From an uncultured Pseudomonadota bacterium (GTDB taxonomy: Bacteria; Pseudomonadota; Gammaproteobacteria; Burkholderiales; JALYOK01), in contig CADEHE010000002.1 of NCBI GenBank assembly GCA_902826775.1, positions 372,001-436,000 of the forward strand: DNA of 64,000 nucleotides. Reading direction: 5' to 3'. This document shows, one piece after another, positions 18,082 to 26,846 of this stretch (position 1 is the stretch's first letter; the number at the start of each line of letters is the position of its first letter). The position numbers and the translations under genes were made by a program. Below the pieces are notes generated by a model. That model was given only the letters and a program-made list of their open reading frames with translations, did no database searches and was not told where the DNA came from.

Positions 18082-19533
18082 CTACTCGTAACCGCCCGGG
18101 CGAGTAAACCCGTAATACTCCCGCTCCAACAGGCGCGCAAACTCAATACAAGCGTAGTCGGCATATTGCGGCCCCACGATTTGCACGCCGACCGGCAATC
18201 CTTCGCTTGTGCGCCCGATCGGTGCCACCGTCGAGGGCAAATATGCCATGCCGGAGTAGCCAGCCCAGAACATTTGCGTGGTGGACGGCTGCGGTTTGCC
18301 ATTGACCATCACCATGCGCTCCCAGCGCTCGCCCTTTTGATTGTGCGGGAATGCCGCGGTAGCGGCAGCGGGACACAGCAGCAGATCGTAGTCGTCGAAA
18401 AACTCCACCCACGCGTGACGCATGCGTTCGCGATGCTCGTTCCAGGCGTGCCAATCCTTGTGATACATCGTATTGGCGCGCAACATCTGCGCTTGGTAGT
18501 CGTCGTCACTCGGTCGCAGTGCGCGCGCCGCCTGCAGTTGGCGCTCAAAAATATCCAAGCCGATACGCTTGCTGGTGGCGCTGCGCAGCAATTGAATGAA
18601 GACGCGGTGTGCCTCGGCAGGATCGAAAGCGGGACGCGCTTGCTCGCTTACTTTGGCCTTTTGCTTCGCTAGAAACCTTGCCAGTGCGCTAAGTTGCGCT
18701 TGCACCGCAGCGTCGACTTCGGCGGTCGGGTGGCTTAGCATCACAGCCACTTTGAATTCTTTCAGCGCGCGTTTCGGTGCGGGAGGCAATGCGAGCCGCC
18801 AGCCACACGCGTCAATCTCGTCCGGCCCGGCAATGGACTTGAGCGCCACTGCAAGGTCGTCCGCGCTGCGCGCCAGCGGGCCGATCGCGGCGATATCCGG
18901 CAGTGCGCGACTATCCGGCAGCCAATGCCCGCGCATCGACGCGATGCCAAACGTCGGCTTGTGACCGTACACGCCGCAATAGTGCGCCGGATTGCGAATC
19001 GACGCACCGATGTCCGAACCTGTTTCCAACCCGGTCAGCCCAGCGGCAAGCGCCGCCGCTGCGCCGCCGGAAGATCCGCCCGGACCGCGCGTCACATCCC
19101 ACGGATTGTTGGTCGTGCCGTAAATTGGATTGAACGTCTGCCAATCGGCGAGCAGCACCGGCACGTTGGTTTTGCCCATCAGCACCGCGCCGGCGGCTTG
19201 CAAGCGCTCCAGCGCCAGCGCGTCGTGCTTGGGGAAGTTGTCCTTGAACTGAGCCAGCCCCCAAGTTGTCGGCATGCCGGCGGCATCGAACGATTCCTTG
19301 ATGGTCATCGGCACGCCGTGCAGCGCGCCGCGCCACTCGCCCTTACTCGCCAGGCGATCAAGCTGCTTCGCTTGTTTGCGCGCGGCGCCGAAATCAGTGA
19401 CAACGATGGCGTTGAGCTTGGGGTTGTGCCGCTCGATGCGTCCGATGTAATGGTCGAGTAGTTCGACGCAGCCGATTTTCTTGCGGCGGATAAGGCTGGC
19501 TAGCTGGCGGGCAGAGTGGAATGCGATGTCCAT
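18082..19533 (-). CDS. Amidase (amidase-signature family)
   Basis: A 483-residue enzyme. ATG 19533 is used; the in-frame upstream extension to 19671 runs through a repeat sequence and is not protein-like. The Ser-cisSer-Lys triad is visible: Lys in [11 protein letters not shown], the [14 protein letters not shown] glycine-rich signature, and the nucleophile Ser in [25 protein letters not shown] is the following block. It hydrolyses an amide or carbamoyl bond in the cytoplasm. It lacks the GatB partner context, so it is not GatA. Confidence 0.93.
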   Translation of the reverse strand: MDIAFHSARQLASLIRRKKIGCVELLDHYIGRIERHNPKLNAIVVTDFGAARKQAKQLDRLASKGEWRGALHGVPMTIKESFDAAGMPTTWGLAQFKDNFPKHDALALERLQAAGAVLMGKTNVPVLLADWQTFNPIYGTTNNPWDVTRGPGGSSGGAAAALAAGLTGLETGSDIGASIRNPAHYCGVYGHKPTFGIASMRGHWLPDSRALPDIAAIGPLARSADDLAVALKSIAGPDEIDACGWRLALPPAPKRALKEFKVAVMLSHPTAEVDAAVQAQLSALARFLAKQKAKVSEQARPAFDPAEAHRVFIQLLRSATSKRIGLDIFERQLQAARALRPSDDDYQAQMLRANTMYHKDWHAWNEHRERMRHAWVEFFDDYDLLLCPAAATAAFPHNQKGERWERMVMVNGKPQPSTTQMFWAGYSGMAYLPSTVAPIGRTSEGLPVGVQIVGPQYADYACIEFARLLEREYYGFTRPGGYE

Positions 19534-19567
19534 GTCGTTGGCCTTGAGTTTTTTGCTGACGTTCGCG

Positions 19568-19641
19568 GTGAGCCTGTCGAACCGCGCCACGTTCCGAAAG
19601 GTCCTTCGAGAGGTTGCCTTCGACAGGCTCAGGACGAACGG
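19568..19641. repeat. Inverted repeat (GAGCCTGTCGAACC .. TTCGACAGGCTC)
   Basis: The arms GTGAGCCTGTCGAACC (19568-19583) and GGTTGCCTTCGACAGGCTC (19612-19630) with AGGACGAAC beyond are reverse complements. The CTTCGACAGGCTCAGGACGAAC word is a widespread dispersed element in betaproteobacterial genomes. It sits in the leader of the amidase gene and creates a false N-terminal extension. Confidence 0.7.
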
Positions 19642-19649
19642 GCGTGGTA

Positions 19650-19688
19650 GTCCCAAAAACACAACGGCCACCTTCGCAGGTGGCCGTT
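19650..19688 (-). terminator. Intrinsic terminator for the HTH regulator/small exported protein operon
   Basis: Read on the minus strand, AACGGCCACCT-GCGA-AGGTGGCCGTT forms an 11-bp stem with a 4-base loop (19663-19688) and is followed by GTGTTTTTGG. It ends the transcript of the two genes to its right. Confidence 0.8.
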
Positions 19689-19722
19689 GATCTATGGTCC
19701 GCTTACGATTGCAGCGAGATTA

Positions 19723-19989
19723 TCACGACAGCGGTCTCACCGACCGCTCCTGCTGCACCACCCACACCGGGCCTTGCTGCACGGGAGTCTGTACGGGGCT
19801 TTGTACCACCCACACCGGGCCTTGTGCTGGATTGGCGGAGGCTTGCGCTTGGTTGCATGCGAAAGAATTACTGGTCACTTTCGCGGTCACTTCGCTCGCC
19901 TGGATTGCTTCCGTCGCGGCGGTACCCGCAGCGGTGCTGACCAGCGGTACGCCGCCGATCGCGCAGATGAATATGAGTTGACGCAACAT
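19723..19989 (-). CDS. Small exported protein with QGPVWVVQ repeats, 88 aa
   Basis: The family is unknown to me. Residues 1-21 are a signal peptide ending near STAA. The middle contains a Cys (NSFACNQAQ), and the C-terminal half has two copies of QGPVWVVQ (about 56-63 and 72-79) linked by SPVQTPVQ. GAGGAG lies six bases before ATG 19989, so the start is firm. It begins 10 bases after the stop of the HTH regulator, so the two are co-transcribed. The mature part is only about 65 residues and may be a periplasmic or surface peptide. Confidence 0.7.
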   Translation of the reverse strand: MLRQLIFICAIGGVPLVSTAAGTAATEAIQASEVTAKVTSNSFACNQAQASANPAQGPVWVVQSPVQTPVQQGPVWVVQQERSVRPLS

Positions 19990-19999
19990 GTTCGTCTCC

Positions 20000-20974
20000 T
20001 CAGTGCGCGGCCGCGACGTTCGCGTCGGCGAACAAACCGAGTTCGTCTATGGCAAACTTCAAATCGGGATCGTCGCTCCAGCGCTGGTAGCTGTCGCCCG
20101 GCACGCGGAAAGCGGGGTCGCTCAAGTTCGGCATCAAGCGCAACAACACCGGCCACAGTTGCTGCACATCGGTCTTCGACTTGAGTGCCGAGGCGTAGTT
20201 AAAGCAGTTCCACGCCACTTCCCAGTTGTACGGTTCGAATTCCAGCAGCGATTTGCCGGCCTCCAAAATATCGTGCAGTTTGTTGCGCGGCTTGCGGTTG
20301 CGGTAGTTGAGCACGTCGCGGTTGACCATGATCTTCCACAGCAAGCGAAACGCGGTCGGCTTGGATTGCGGCGCCACGCTCAGATGCGCGCGCAGCATTT
20401 CCTCGGCTTCGCCGAGGTAGAAGTCGGTGTCGGCGGCATGGCTGCCCTGCTCCGCGCGCAAATTTGCGACGTCGCGCTCGCTTTCGATGCAATCGAATTC
20501 TTTGGATGCGGAAATCGTCGCCAGGGCGAAGGCGGCGCAGGCCGCTTCGAACAAACGCCCGGTATTGCGCAACAGCGGCAATTCGTATTTCAGCGCCGGC
20601 TCGATCGCACCAATGAACATTGCCAGTTCGTACTTTTCTTCGCCGAAATAGCGCAACTCACGCCACTTTTGCAGCCAGGCATGAATGTGCGTCGGATAGC
20701 CGGATGGGTAGTGCTTGTCGTACACCTCGGAGAGTGCTTCCCACAGTTTGCGGTTCGGGCTGTGGTCGCCGTTGCGCAAGCGCGAAATCGTTTTGCGGTC
20801 GACTTGCAGCGCAATCGCGGTGTCTTTGAGGGAACGATGCTGCCGCGCCGCCTCGTAGGCGAGCAACAGCTTCTGCGCTTCGACGGCCCGGGCTCGGTTC
20901 GCAAGCTCACGCGCTTTCCCGCCAGCGGCGAGTCCGCTCTCTTTTCCACGATTGTTCAACACTCGGGTCGACAT
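20000..20974 (-). CDS. HTH (XRE-like) DNA-binding protein with large C-terminal domain
   Basis: A 324-residue cytoplasmic protein. Residues about 45-85 carry a helix-turn-helix (SLKDTAIALQVDRKTISRLRNGD) with the Xre pattern. The remaining ~230 residues are helical and Leu/Ala/Trp-rich (WLQKWRELRYFGEEKYELAMF, WEVAWNCFNYASAL) and may bind a ligand or partner; I do not recognise a named domain. GAGAGGAA precedes the ATG. It is the first gene of a two-gene operon with the small exported repeat protein and a shared terminator. Confidence 0.8.
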   Translation of the reverse strand: MSTRVLNNRGKESGLAAGGKARELANRARAVEAQKLLLAYEAARQHRSLKDTAIALQVDRKTISRLRNGDHSPNRKLWEALSEVYDKHYPSGYPTHIHAWLQKWRELRYFGEEKYELAMFIGAIEPALKYELPLLRNTGRLFEAACAAFALATISASKEFDCIESERDVANLRAEQGSHAADTDFYLGEAEEMLRAHLSVAPQSKPTAFRLLWKIMVNRDVLNYRNRKPRNKLHDILEAGKSLLEFEPYNWEVAWNCFNYASALKSKTDVQQLWPVLLRLMPNLSDPAFRVPGDSYQRWSDDPDLKFAIDELGLFADANVAAAH

Positions 20975-21335
20975 AGGGTATTCCTCTCAAACAAATCTGT
21001 TATTGGTTTTGCCGGCAGGAACCGTTCGGTCCTTTGCCGAATCCATCGGACAGAGCTAAGGGTAGTTGCCCTATCCCAACATCGGGGGGCAAGTCTCGGA
21101 GACTTTGCCCCACGCAATTGTCGGCCGCATTTGCCGCCGCGAACTTCGCTCAGCCAGCCAAACTGCAGTGCATGAAGCTTACGCCTCGGCGCGCTTCGGC
21201 AAGCCCGGAAAACGCCGTTTGAACAGCTTCAATTTAGGCGCAAACCTGCAATTGGCAACGATGATGACTCAATTTCGCGGCAAAAATCAAGGCTTTGTGT
21301 GGTTCATGCCGCCCTCACAACGAAAGGAGACCGCT

Positions 21336-21593
21336 ATGAACGCCAGTACCCATTACGTCGTCGGAGACCGCAATGAACTCGCTTTAGCCCGCCGCAACAG
21401 CCGCCTCGATGCGCCTTACACGGCCGACCGGCCCGCCCCGCGCCGCGTCTACCGTTGGGGTGTGGATGGACCCTGGCTGCTCGCCTGGGGCAGCGAAAAC
21501 GCGCGCCCAGCGAATCTCGATAACCCCGCGCCGCAAAAGAGTACGTTTAAACACTGGTTCCGCCGCGGGATCCTCGCCCTGCAAGATTTCTGA
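21336..21593 (+). CDS. Small hypothetical protein, 85 aa
   Basis: ATG 21336 has AAAGGAGA seven bases upstream, so the gene is probably real. The product is basic and Trp-rich (VYRWGVDGPWLLAWGSENAR, TFKHWFRRGIL), without a signal peptide. I do not recognise it. A strong intrinsic terminator follows at 21637-21660, so it forms its own short transcription unit. The 360 bases upstream hold only the regulator's promoter region and nothing I can name. Confidence 0.6.
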   Translation: MNASTHYVVGDRNELALARRNSRLDAPYTADRPAPRRVYRWGVDGPWLLAWGSENARPANLDNPAPQKSTFKHWFRRGILALQDF

Positions 21594-21636
21594 CGACTTA
21601 CCTCCAAGGCCTACTTCCTCCGGGCCTTAGAACCTC

Positions 21637-21660
21637 AAACCCGCGCAAGCGGGTTTTTTT
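21637..21660 (+). terminator. Intrinsic terminator
   Basis: The stem AAACCCGC (21637-21644) and GCGGGTTT (21649-21656) with loop GCAA is followed by a seven-T run. It ends the transcript of the 85-aa gene. Confidence 0.9.
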
Positions 21661-21764
21661 GTGCATGCCGCTTCGTACATACCCGCTGGCACTTGCGGAA
21701 ACAACTCACCATGGTTGGATCCGTAGCCTTATCCCCGCTCCTAGCGATGGCTGTGTGGATTTGT

Positions 21765-21795
21765 GTAGGTTGGGGTGAGGCTGCGAACCCCAACC
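21765..21795. repeat. REP element, left flank of the RAYT remnant
   Basis: GTAGGTTGGGGTGAGGCTGC followed by GAACCCCAACC forms a hairpin (GGTTGGGGT..CCCCAACC). It is the inverse of the copy at 22368-22397, giving the REP-RAYT-REP layout of REPtron elements. Confidence 0.8.
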
Positions 21796-21822
21796 AATCC
21801 ATACAACCGAGATCTCAGCACC

Positions 21823-22350
21823 TTGCGCTACCGCCGCGCTCGGATAGAGGGCGCCACGTATTTCTTCACCGCCGCACTCGCTGACCGACGGTCCGATTTT
21901 CTTACCTAAATCATTGACGCATTTCGCGAGTCCATGCGCACAGTCCAAGCGCGTCACCCGTTCGATACCCTTGCAATCGTTGTACTGCCCGAGCACCTCC
22001 ACGCGATCTCGATGCTACCGAATGACGATGCGAACTTTGCCATGCGTTGGGCGTTGATTAAAGCTCGCTTCTCGCGAAAATTGCCGAAACACGAAGCGAT
22101 CTCCGCGAGCCGTCGCACAAAAGGTGAACGCGGCATATGGCGACGACGTTATTGGGAGCATCTTATTCGCGACGAGCAGGACCTGGCTAAGCATGTCGAC
22201 TACATCCATTTCAATCCCGTGAAACACGGACATGTTGAGCGAGCGGTGCAATGGCCGTATTCCAGCATTCACCGCTACGTTCGCGCGGGTGTACTCACCG
22301 CGGATTGGGCGGCCGAACCAGCTGACGGCGATGTTGGGTATGGCGAATAG
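21823..22350 (+). pseudogene. REP-associated tyrosine transposase (RAYT, Y1-type), stop codon near the N-terminus
   Basis: From TTG 21823 the frame reads RYRRARIEGATYFFTAALADRRSDFLT, a typical RAYT N-terminus. It then meets TAA at 21907-21909 and continues in the same frame with IIDAFRESMRTVQARHPFDT. The HUH-like pair is LPEHLHAI, and the catalytic tyrosine region is the DYIHFNPVKHG block, with WPYSSIHRYV near the end. An internal ATG at 21934 could make a 138-residue protein lacking the first conserved block. The element is flanked by REP copies in opposite orientation. RAYTs are single-copy domesticated transposases that process REP sequences. This copy is probably inactive. Confidence 0.85.
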
Positions 22351-22367
22351 GGTCACTTTGACATATT

Positions 22368-22397
22368 GTTGGGGTTCGCTAGCTCACCCCAACCTAC
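22368..22397. repeat. REP element, right flank of the RAYT remnant
   Basis: GTTGGGGTTCGCTAGCTCAC followed by CCCAACCTAC is the reverse complement of the left REP (21765-21795) apart from a few central bases. Confidence 0.8.
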
Positions 22398-22548
22398 GAA
22401 CTAAATATGAATTTGCAGCGTCTGCACGAAGAGTTTGGCAGCGCCTTTGGCTGGCCCCTTGATCCGGCGGAATAGAAATAAGGTCCAACGCACGAATTTT
22501 CCTGGATCAGAGTAACATCATCGAACATGCCAATTCCGCCAGATTCCC

Positions 22549-23019
22549 ATGACCGCCATCACCCCTAAAGCCCCGGATCACGCCAACCTCCCGCCGCTCG
22601 CCTCGCGCTTCGTCAACGTCAACGACATGTCGTGGGAAGAAAGCAAACTTTACCCAGGCGTCGAAACGAAAACTTTGATCGTCGATCCGGCTACGGGATT
22701 GCTCACCATGCTGATGCGCATGCGGCCCGGCGCAAAGCTGCCCGATCACGAGCACGTGTTGATCGAACAAACCTATGTCTTGCAGGGCAGTCTCGTGTGT
22801 GCGGAAGGCGAATGCAAGGCGGGCGATTTCGTCTGGCGCCCGGCCGGCAGCCGGCACGAAGCTTGGGCCGGGCCTGAGGGCAATTTGATCATTGGGATGT
22901 TTCAGTTGCCCAACCGCTTCTTCAAAGCCAATGGCGCCGTGGAAGATTTTCTCGGCAACGACTGGCAGCAGAAGTGGGGCAAAGCGTTGGAGCAGCAGGA
23001 GCAAGCGCAGTTCTCTTAG
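22549..23019 (+). CDS. Single-domain cupin (ChrR/anti-sigma-type cupin fold)
   Basis: A 156-residue cytoplasmic protein. The cupin core is MRPGAKLPDHEHVLIEQTYVLQG (His, His, Glu metal ligands) and the second motif is GDFVWRPAGSRHEAW, with a further His. Similar small cupins often act as acetylacetone-cleaving or transcription-associated enzymes. Its role here is unknown. The upstream gap contains only the right REP and a short run of sequence without signals. Confidence 0.8.
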   Translation: MTAITPKAPDHANLPPLASRFVNVNDMSWEESKLYPGVETKTLIVDPATGLLTMLMRMRPGAKLPDHEHVLIEQTYVLQGSLVCAEGECKAGDFVWRPAGSRHEAWAGPEGNLIIGMFQLPNRFFKANGAVEDFLGNDWQQKWGKALEQQEQAQFS

Positions 23020-23095
23020 CGCAGCGCTCACGGGTGCCGCAGTCATGCGCGCCGACAACACTACATCAGCCTAGCGAACGCGCGCCGCGGCAACG

Positions 23096-24277
23096 ATGAA
23101 TCGCGCCGTCGCTGCCATCGTATTCGCGCAATTGCTTGGCACTTCGTTATGGTTTAGCGCCAACGCGGCCGCGCCGGATCTGGCGCACGCTTGGCACATG
23201 ACCCCGGCTGACCTAGGCCTGCTCACCAACGCGGTGCAGGTAGGTTTCATCGGCGGCACGCTCATTTTCGCGCTCAGCGGTTTGGCCGATCGCTTCCCCG
23301 CCAGCCGCATCGTGCTGGTGTGCTCGCTGCTCGGCGCGCTGTTCAACGCCGCATTCGCGCTGTTGGCCACCAATCTTACCCAAGCAGCGGTGTTTCGGCT
23401 CGGCGTCGGCCTGAGCCTGGCCGGCATTTACCCGCTCGGCATGAAACTCATCGTCTCGTGGGTGGCGGACAAAGCCGGCGCGGCACTCGGCTTGCTGGTC
23501 GGCATGCTGACGCTAGGCACGGCGCTGCCGCATGGCGTGCGCGCGCTCGGTGCGGGACTCGACTGGCAAATGGTGGTGCTCACCTCTTCCGCCCTGGCGA
23601 TCATCGGCGGTTTGATCGTCTTTTATGTCGGGGAAGGCCCGCACTTGAAGATCAACACGGCGAAGAGCGCGCCGCGTTGGGGCGGCGTACTGAGCGTATT
23701 TCGCATCGAGGGCTTTCGCGCTTCGGCATTCGGCTATTTCGGTCACATGTGGGAGCTGTACGCGTTTTGGACGCTGGTGCCGCTGCTGCTGGCCAATGCC
23801 GCGAGCGCAAGCAGCCCCATTGCCATTTCGGCCTGGTCGTTTCTCATCATTGGCGCTGGCGCGCTGGGCTGTATCGCGGGCGGTCGCTACTCGCAACGCT
23901 TCGGCAGCGCGCGAATCGCAGCGAGCGCATTGCTGGTCTCGGGGATGATGTGCGCACTATTCCCGCTGCTAGGCCATGCGCCTTGGTGGCTCGCCATCGC
24001 AGCTTTGCTGATCTGGGGAACCGCAGTGGTCGCGGACTCCCCGCAATTTTCCGCCATGTCGGCACGCAATTGCCCGCCGGACCTCGTCGGCAGCGCGCTG
24101 GCGATTCAGAACTCGGTCGGATTCTTCATTTCAGTGTGCGCGATCGCGCTCGCCACGGCCAGCTTTCCGGCCATTGGGGCGAAGGTCGCGTGGCTACTGC
24201 TGCCCGGCCCGCTGCTGGGGCTTCTCGCGCTGCGGCCGCTCCTGAATACGACGGGCACGAAGCAAGCTAGAGAATGA
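23096..24277 (+). CDS. MFS transporter
   Basis: A 393-residue protein with about 12 hydrophobic helices. The first-half loop [13 protein letters not shown] is the MFS helix 2-3 motif, and [10 protein letters not shown] stands in the second half. It shows no cation-specific motif, so the substrate is unknown. Its last 11 bases overlap the end of kup on the opposite strand, so the two transcripts converge with no terminator hairpin visible. Confidence 0.88.
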   Translation: MNRAVAAIVFAQLLGTSLWFSANAAAPDLAHAWHMTPADLGLLTNAVQVGFIGGTLIFALSGLADRFPASRIVLVCSLLGALFNAAFALLATNLTQAAVFRLGVGLSLAGIYPLGMKLIVSWVADKAGAALGLLVGMLTLGTALPHGVRALGAGLDWQMVVLTSSALAIIGGLIVFYVGEGPHLKINTAKSAPRWGGVLSVFRIEGFRASAFGYFGHMWELYAFWTLVPLLLANAASASSPIAISAWSFLIIGAGALGCIAGGRYSQRFGSARIAASALLVSGMMCALFPLLGHAPWWLAIAALLIWGTAVVADSPQFSAMSARNCPPDLVGSALAIQNSVGFFISVCAIALATASFPAIGAKVAWLLLPGPLLGLLALRPLLNTTGTKQARE

Positions 24278-26135
24278 CTTGCGTACCCAGTTCCACCACC
24301 CGATTGGCGGGCAAGTTGAAATAACTCGCTGCGCCCTCGGCCTGCCGCGTCATCCAAGAAAACAGAGCGCAGCGCCAGCGCGAAAGCTCACCCGGTCCGT
24401 CCATCACCATCGAGCGCGCAACAAAGTAGCTGGTCGCCATCGGGTCGAGTTCCACGCCGGCCTCGCGCACGCCCGCGAGCGCAGCAATGATGTCAGGCTC
24501 TTCGCGAAAACCGAAATGCAAGTCGAGGCGAAAAATCTCCGGCGCCAAGCGCAGCAGCTTGATGCGATTGGCTGCTGCGACATACGGCACATCTTCGTTC
24601 ACGACATGCAGGAACACCGTCTGGCGGTGCATGACCTTGTAGTGCTTGAGGTTGTGAAACAATGCGCTGGGCACAGTACTCGGATCCGAAGTCAGATACA
24701 CCGCGGTGCCATCCACCCGCGGCACATCAGGCATTGGCGCAGCGAGAAAATCGCGCATGGCGATATCCATCCTGCGCCGCTGCCCCGCAATCAAGCCGCT
24801 GCCTTTTTTCCACGTCGTCAACAACACAAAAACGGCAAGGCCTAGCACTAAGGGGAACCACCCGCCGCTGGCAATCTTCGTCAAGTTCGAAGCAAAGAAG
24901 CCGAGTTCAAGCAGGCCGAACAAGCCGAGCGCGCCGAGCACCACGGTGCGATAGCGCCGCGGTGACCACAGCGTAACGCAAATCGCCAGCAGCGTCGTCA
25001 CGATCATGGTGCCGGAAACCGCAATGCCGTAGGCTGCGGCCAGCGCACCGGAAGAACCGAAAGACAACACCAGCAGCAACACGGCAATCAGCATCAGCCA
25101 ATTGATGCTGCCGATGTAGATTTGGCCGCGCTCTTTATCGGAAGTATGCAAAATGCGCACGCGCGGCAAATAGCCCAGCCGCGATGCCTGCAGCGTCATC
25201 GAGTAAGCCCCTGAGATAGTGGCCTGCGAGGCAATGACGGTGGCGGCGGTGGCCAGCGCAACCAGCGGCAGTTGCAGCCAGTCGGGCGCCATGAGGTAAA
25301 AGGGATTCTTGACCGCCGCCGCGTCGCGCAGCACCAGCGCGCCCTGACCGAAGTAGTTGGCCAGCAAGGACGGCCACACGATCGCGTACCAAGCAACGCG
25401 CACGGCTCTGGTGCCGAAGTGGCCCATGTCCGCGTATAGCGCCTCGCCGCCGGTCAGCGCCAGGAATACCGCGGCCAGCAAAATAAATGCCGCTGCGGGA
25501 TGTGCGACGGAGAATTGCAGCGCATAGGCAGGATTAAGCGCAAGCAGCACCACCGGGGTCTGTGCGATGCTGAAAATGCCAAGGACCGCCAGCGTCACAA
25601 ACCAGAGCAAAGTGACCGGCCCGAACAACATCCCAACTTTTCCGGTGCCGTGCCGTTGAATAGCGAACAACGCAATGAGAACACCAATGGTGATTGGAAC
25701 AATCAGGCCATCGAAGCGCGCGGTGACCACACTCAACCCCTCCACCGCAGACAAAACGGAAATCGCTGGGGTAATGATTGCATCGCCATAAAACAATGCT
25801 GCAGCGAATATGCCCGCACCAATGACGATCGCTGAGGTGCGACCAGCCTTAGGAGTCAAGCGATGCGCGAGCGCAGTCAGCGCCAGTACGCCGCCCTCAC
25901 CCTCGTTGTCGAATTTGAGTACGATCCAAACATACTTGATCGATATGATGAGCGTGATCGCCCAGAACAGTGCCGAAAGCGTGGCCAGGACATTCTCCTG
26001 CGACACTGCTAACGCATGCGTGCCGGAAAACGCTTCTTTAAAGGCGTATAGTGGACTGGTGCCGATATCGCCGTAAACAACGCCAAGCGCTGCCAGCGCG
26101 AGCACGGGTAAACCGGATTTTGATTGTTGTTGCAT
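24267..26135 (-). CDS. kup: Potassium transporter Kup
   Basis: A 622-residue protein. It has the KUP signature [19 protein letters not shown] near the N-terminus, about 12 membrane helices (up to about residue 450), and a C-terminal cytoplasmic domain. Kup is a K+/H+ symporter that serves K+ uptake at low pH or low osmolarity. ATG 26135 is preferred over the GTG at 26153 because GAGG lies close before it. It starts 24 bases after kdpE in the same direction. No kdpFABC genes are near. Confidence 0.95.
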   Translation of the reverse strand: MQQQSKSGLPVLALAALGVVYGDIGTSPLYAFKEAFSGTHALAVSQENVLATLSALFWAITLIISIKYVWIVLKFDNEGEGGVLALTALAHRLTPKAGRTSAIVIGAGIFAAALFYGDAIITPAISVLSAVEGLSVVTARFDGLIVPITIGVLIALFAIQRHGTGKVGMLFGPVTLLWFVTLAVLGIFSIAQTPVVLLALNPAYALQFSVAHPAAAFILLAAVFLALTGGEALYADMGHFGTRAVRVAWYAIVWPSLLANYFGQGALVLRDAAAVKNPFYLMAPDWLQLPLVALATAATVIASQATISGAYSMTLQASRLGYLPRVRILHTSDKERGQIYIGSINWLMLIAVLLLVLSFGSSGALAAAYGIAVSGTMIVTTLLAICVTLWSPRRYRTVVLGALGLFGLLELGFFASNLTKIASGGWFPLVLGLAVFVLLTTWKKGSGLIAGQRRRMDIAMRDFLAAPMPDVPRVDGTAVYLTSDPSTVPSALFHNLKHYKVMHRQTVFLHVVNEDVPYVAAANRIKLLRLAPEIFRLDLHFGFREEPDIIAALAGVREAGVELDPMATSYFVARSMVMDGPGELSRWRCALFSWMTRQAEGAASYFNLPANRVVELGTQVIL

Positions 26136-26159
26136 AGCCTCGTCTGATTGCACAAAAGA

Positions 26160-26846
26160 TTAGATCTGAAAGCGGTAGCCGACGCCGGTTTCCGTCAGGA
26201 AATGCTGCGGCTGCGCTGGATCGATCTCCAGCTTCTGCCGCAGATGCCCCACATAGATACGCAGGTAGTGGCTGCTTTCGACGTAGCTGGGTCCCCACAC
26301 TTCGCGCAGCAAGTGACGGTGCGTCATCACCTTGCCGGCATTGCCCACCAGCAAGCTGAGCAAACGATACTCGATCGGCGTCAGGTGCACGGATTCGCCC
26401 GAACGCGTGACCGACCGCCGCGTCAAATCGATTTCGACTTCACCGAAGCGCACTACCGCGCTTTCCGCTTCGCCAAAGCGCGCATTGCGTCGCAACAGCG
26501 CGCGCACGCGTGCCAGCAATTCGCCCACGGAGAATGGCTTGGTCAGATAGTCGTCGGCGCCGGCATCGAGCACATCGATCTTGTCGGTCTCGCTCCAGCG
26601 CGCCGACAATATCAAGACCGGCACGCTCGACCACGCGCGCAACTCGCGCACGAACTGTTCGCCGTCACCGTCCGGCAAACCGAGATCGAGGATGATCAAA
26701 TCCGGCTTGCGCGTGCCCGCCTCAATCAGACCCTGCGTCATCGTTGCTGCCTCGGCAACGCGAAAGCCCTGCTCGGTCAACGCTGCGCAGACGAAGTGGC
26801 GGATTTCCTTCTCGTCTTCAACGAACAAGATGATTGGCGCAGTCAT
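26160..26846 (-). CDS. kdpE: KdpE-type response regulator (OmpR family)
   Basis: A 228-residue protein. The receiver shows the acidic pair in LFVEDEKEIR, phospho-Asp in LIILDLGLPDGDG, and the Thr/Lys positions (SARWSE, LTKPF). The C-terminal winged helix contains LTPIEYRLLSLLVGNAGKV and YLRIYVGHLRQKLE. ATG 26846 overlaps the stop of the kinase gene (ATGA), so a 1:1 production with the kinase is expected. It resembles KdpE closely, and kdpD and kup flank it. Confidence 0.92.
   Translation of the reverse strand: MTAPIILFVEDEKEIRHFVCAALTEQGFRVAEAATMTQGLIEAGTRKPDLIILDLGLPDGDGEQFVRELRAWSSVPVLILSARWSETDKIDVLDAGADDYLTKPFSVGELLARVRALLRRNARFGEAESAVVRFGEVEIDLTRRSVTRSGESVHLTPIEYRLLSLLVGNAGKVMTHRHLLREVWGPSYVESSHYLRIYVGHLRQKLEIDPAQPQHFLTETGVGYRFQI

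Noticed and set aside
19534..19671. Upstream extension of the amidase
   Set aside because: The extension runs through an inverted repeat (FVLSLSKA, FDRLTAN from the repeat word) and family N-termini begin near MDIAFHSA.
19988..21175. 395-codon plus-strand frame opposite the HTH gene
   Set aside because: Composition (Arg, Gln, His) is typical of an antisense shadow in GC-rich DNA; the minus strand encodes an HTH protein with a ribosome site.
23320..24270. 316-codon plus-strand frame overlapping the MFS gene
   Set aside because: Arg/Gly/Ala-rich alternative frame; the MFS frame has twelve hydrophobic segments.
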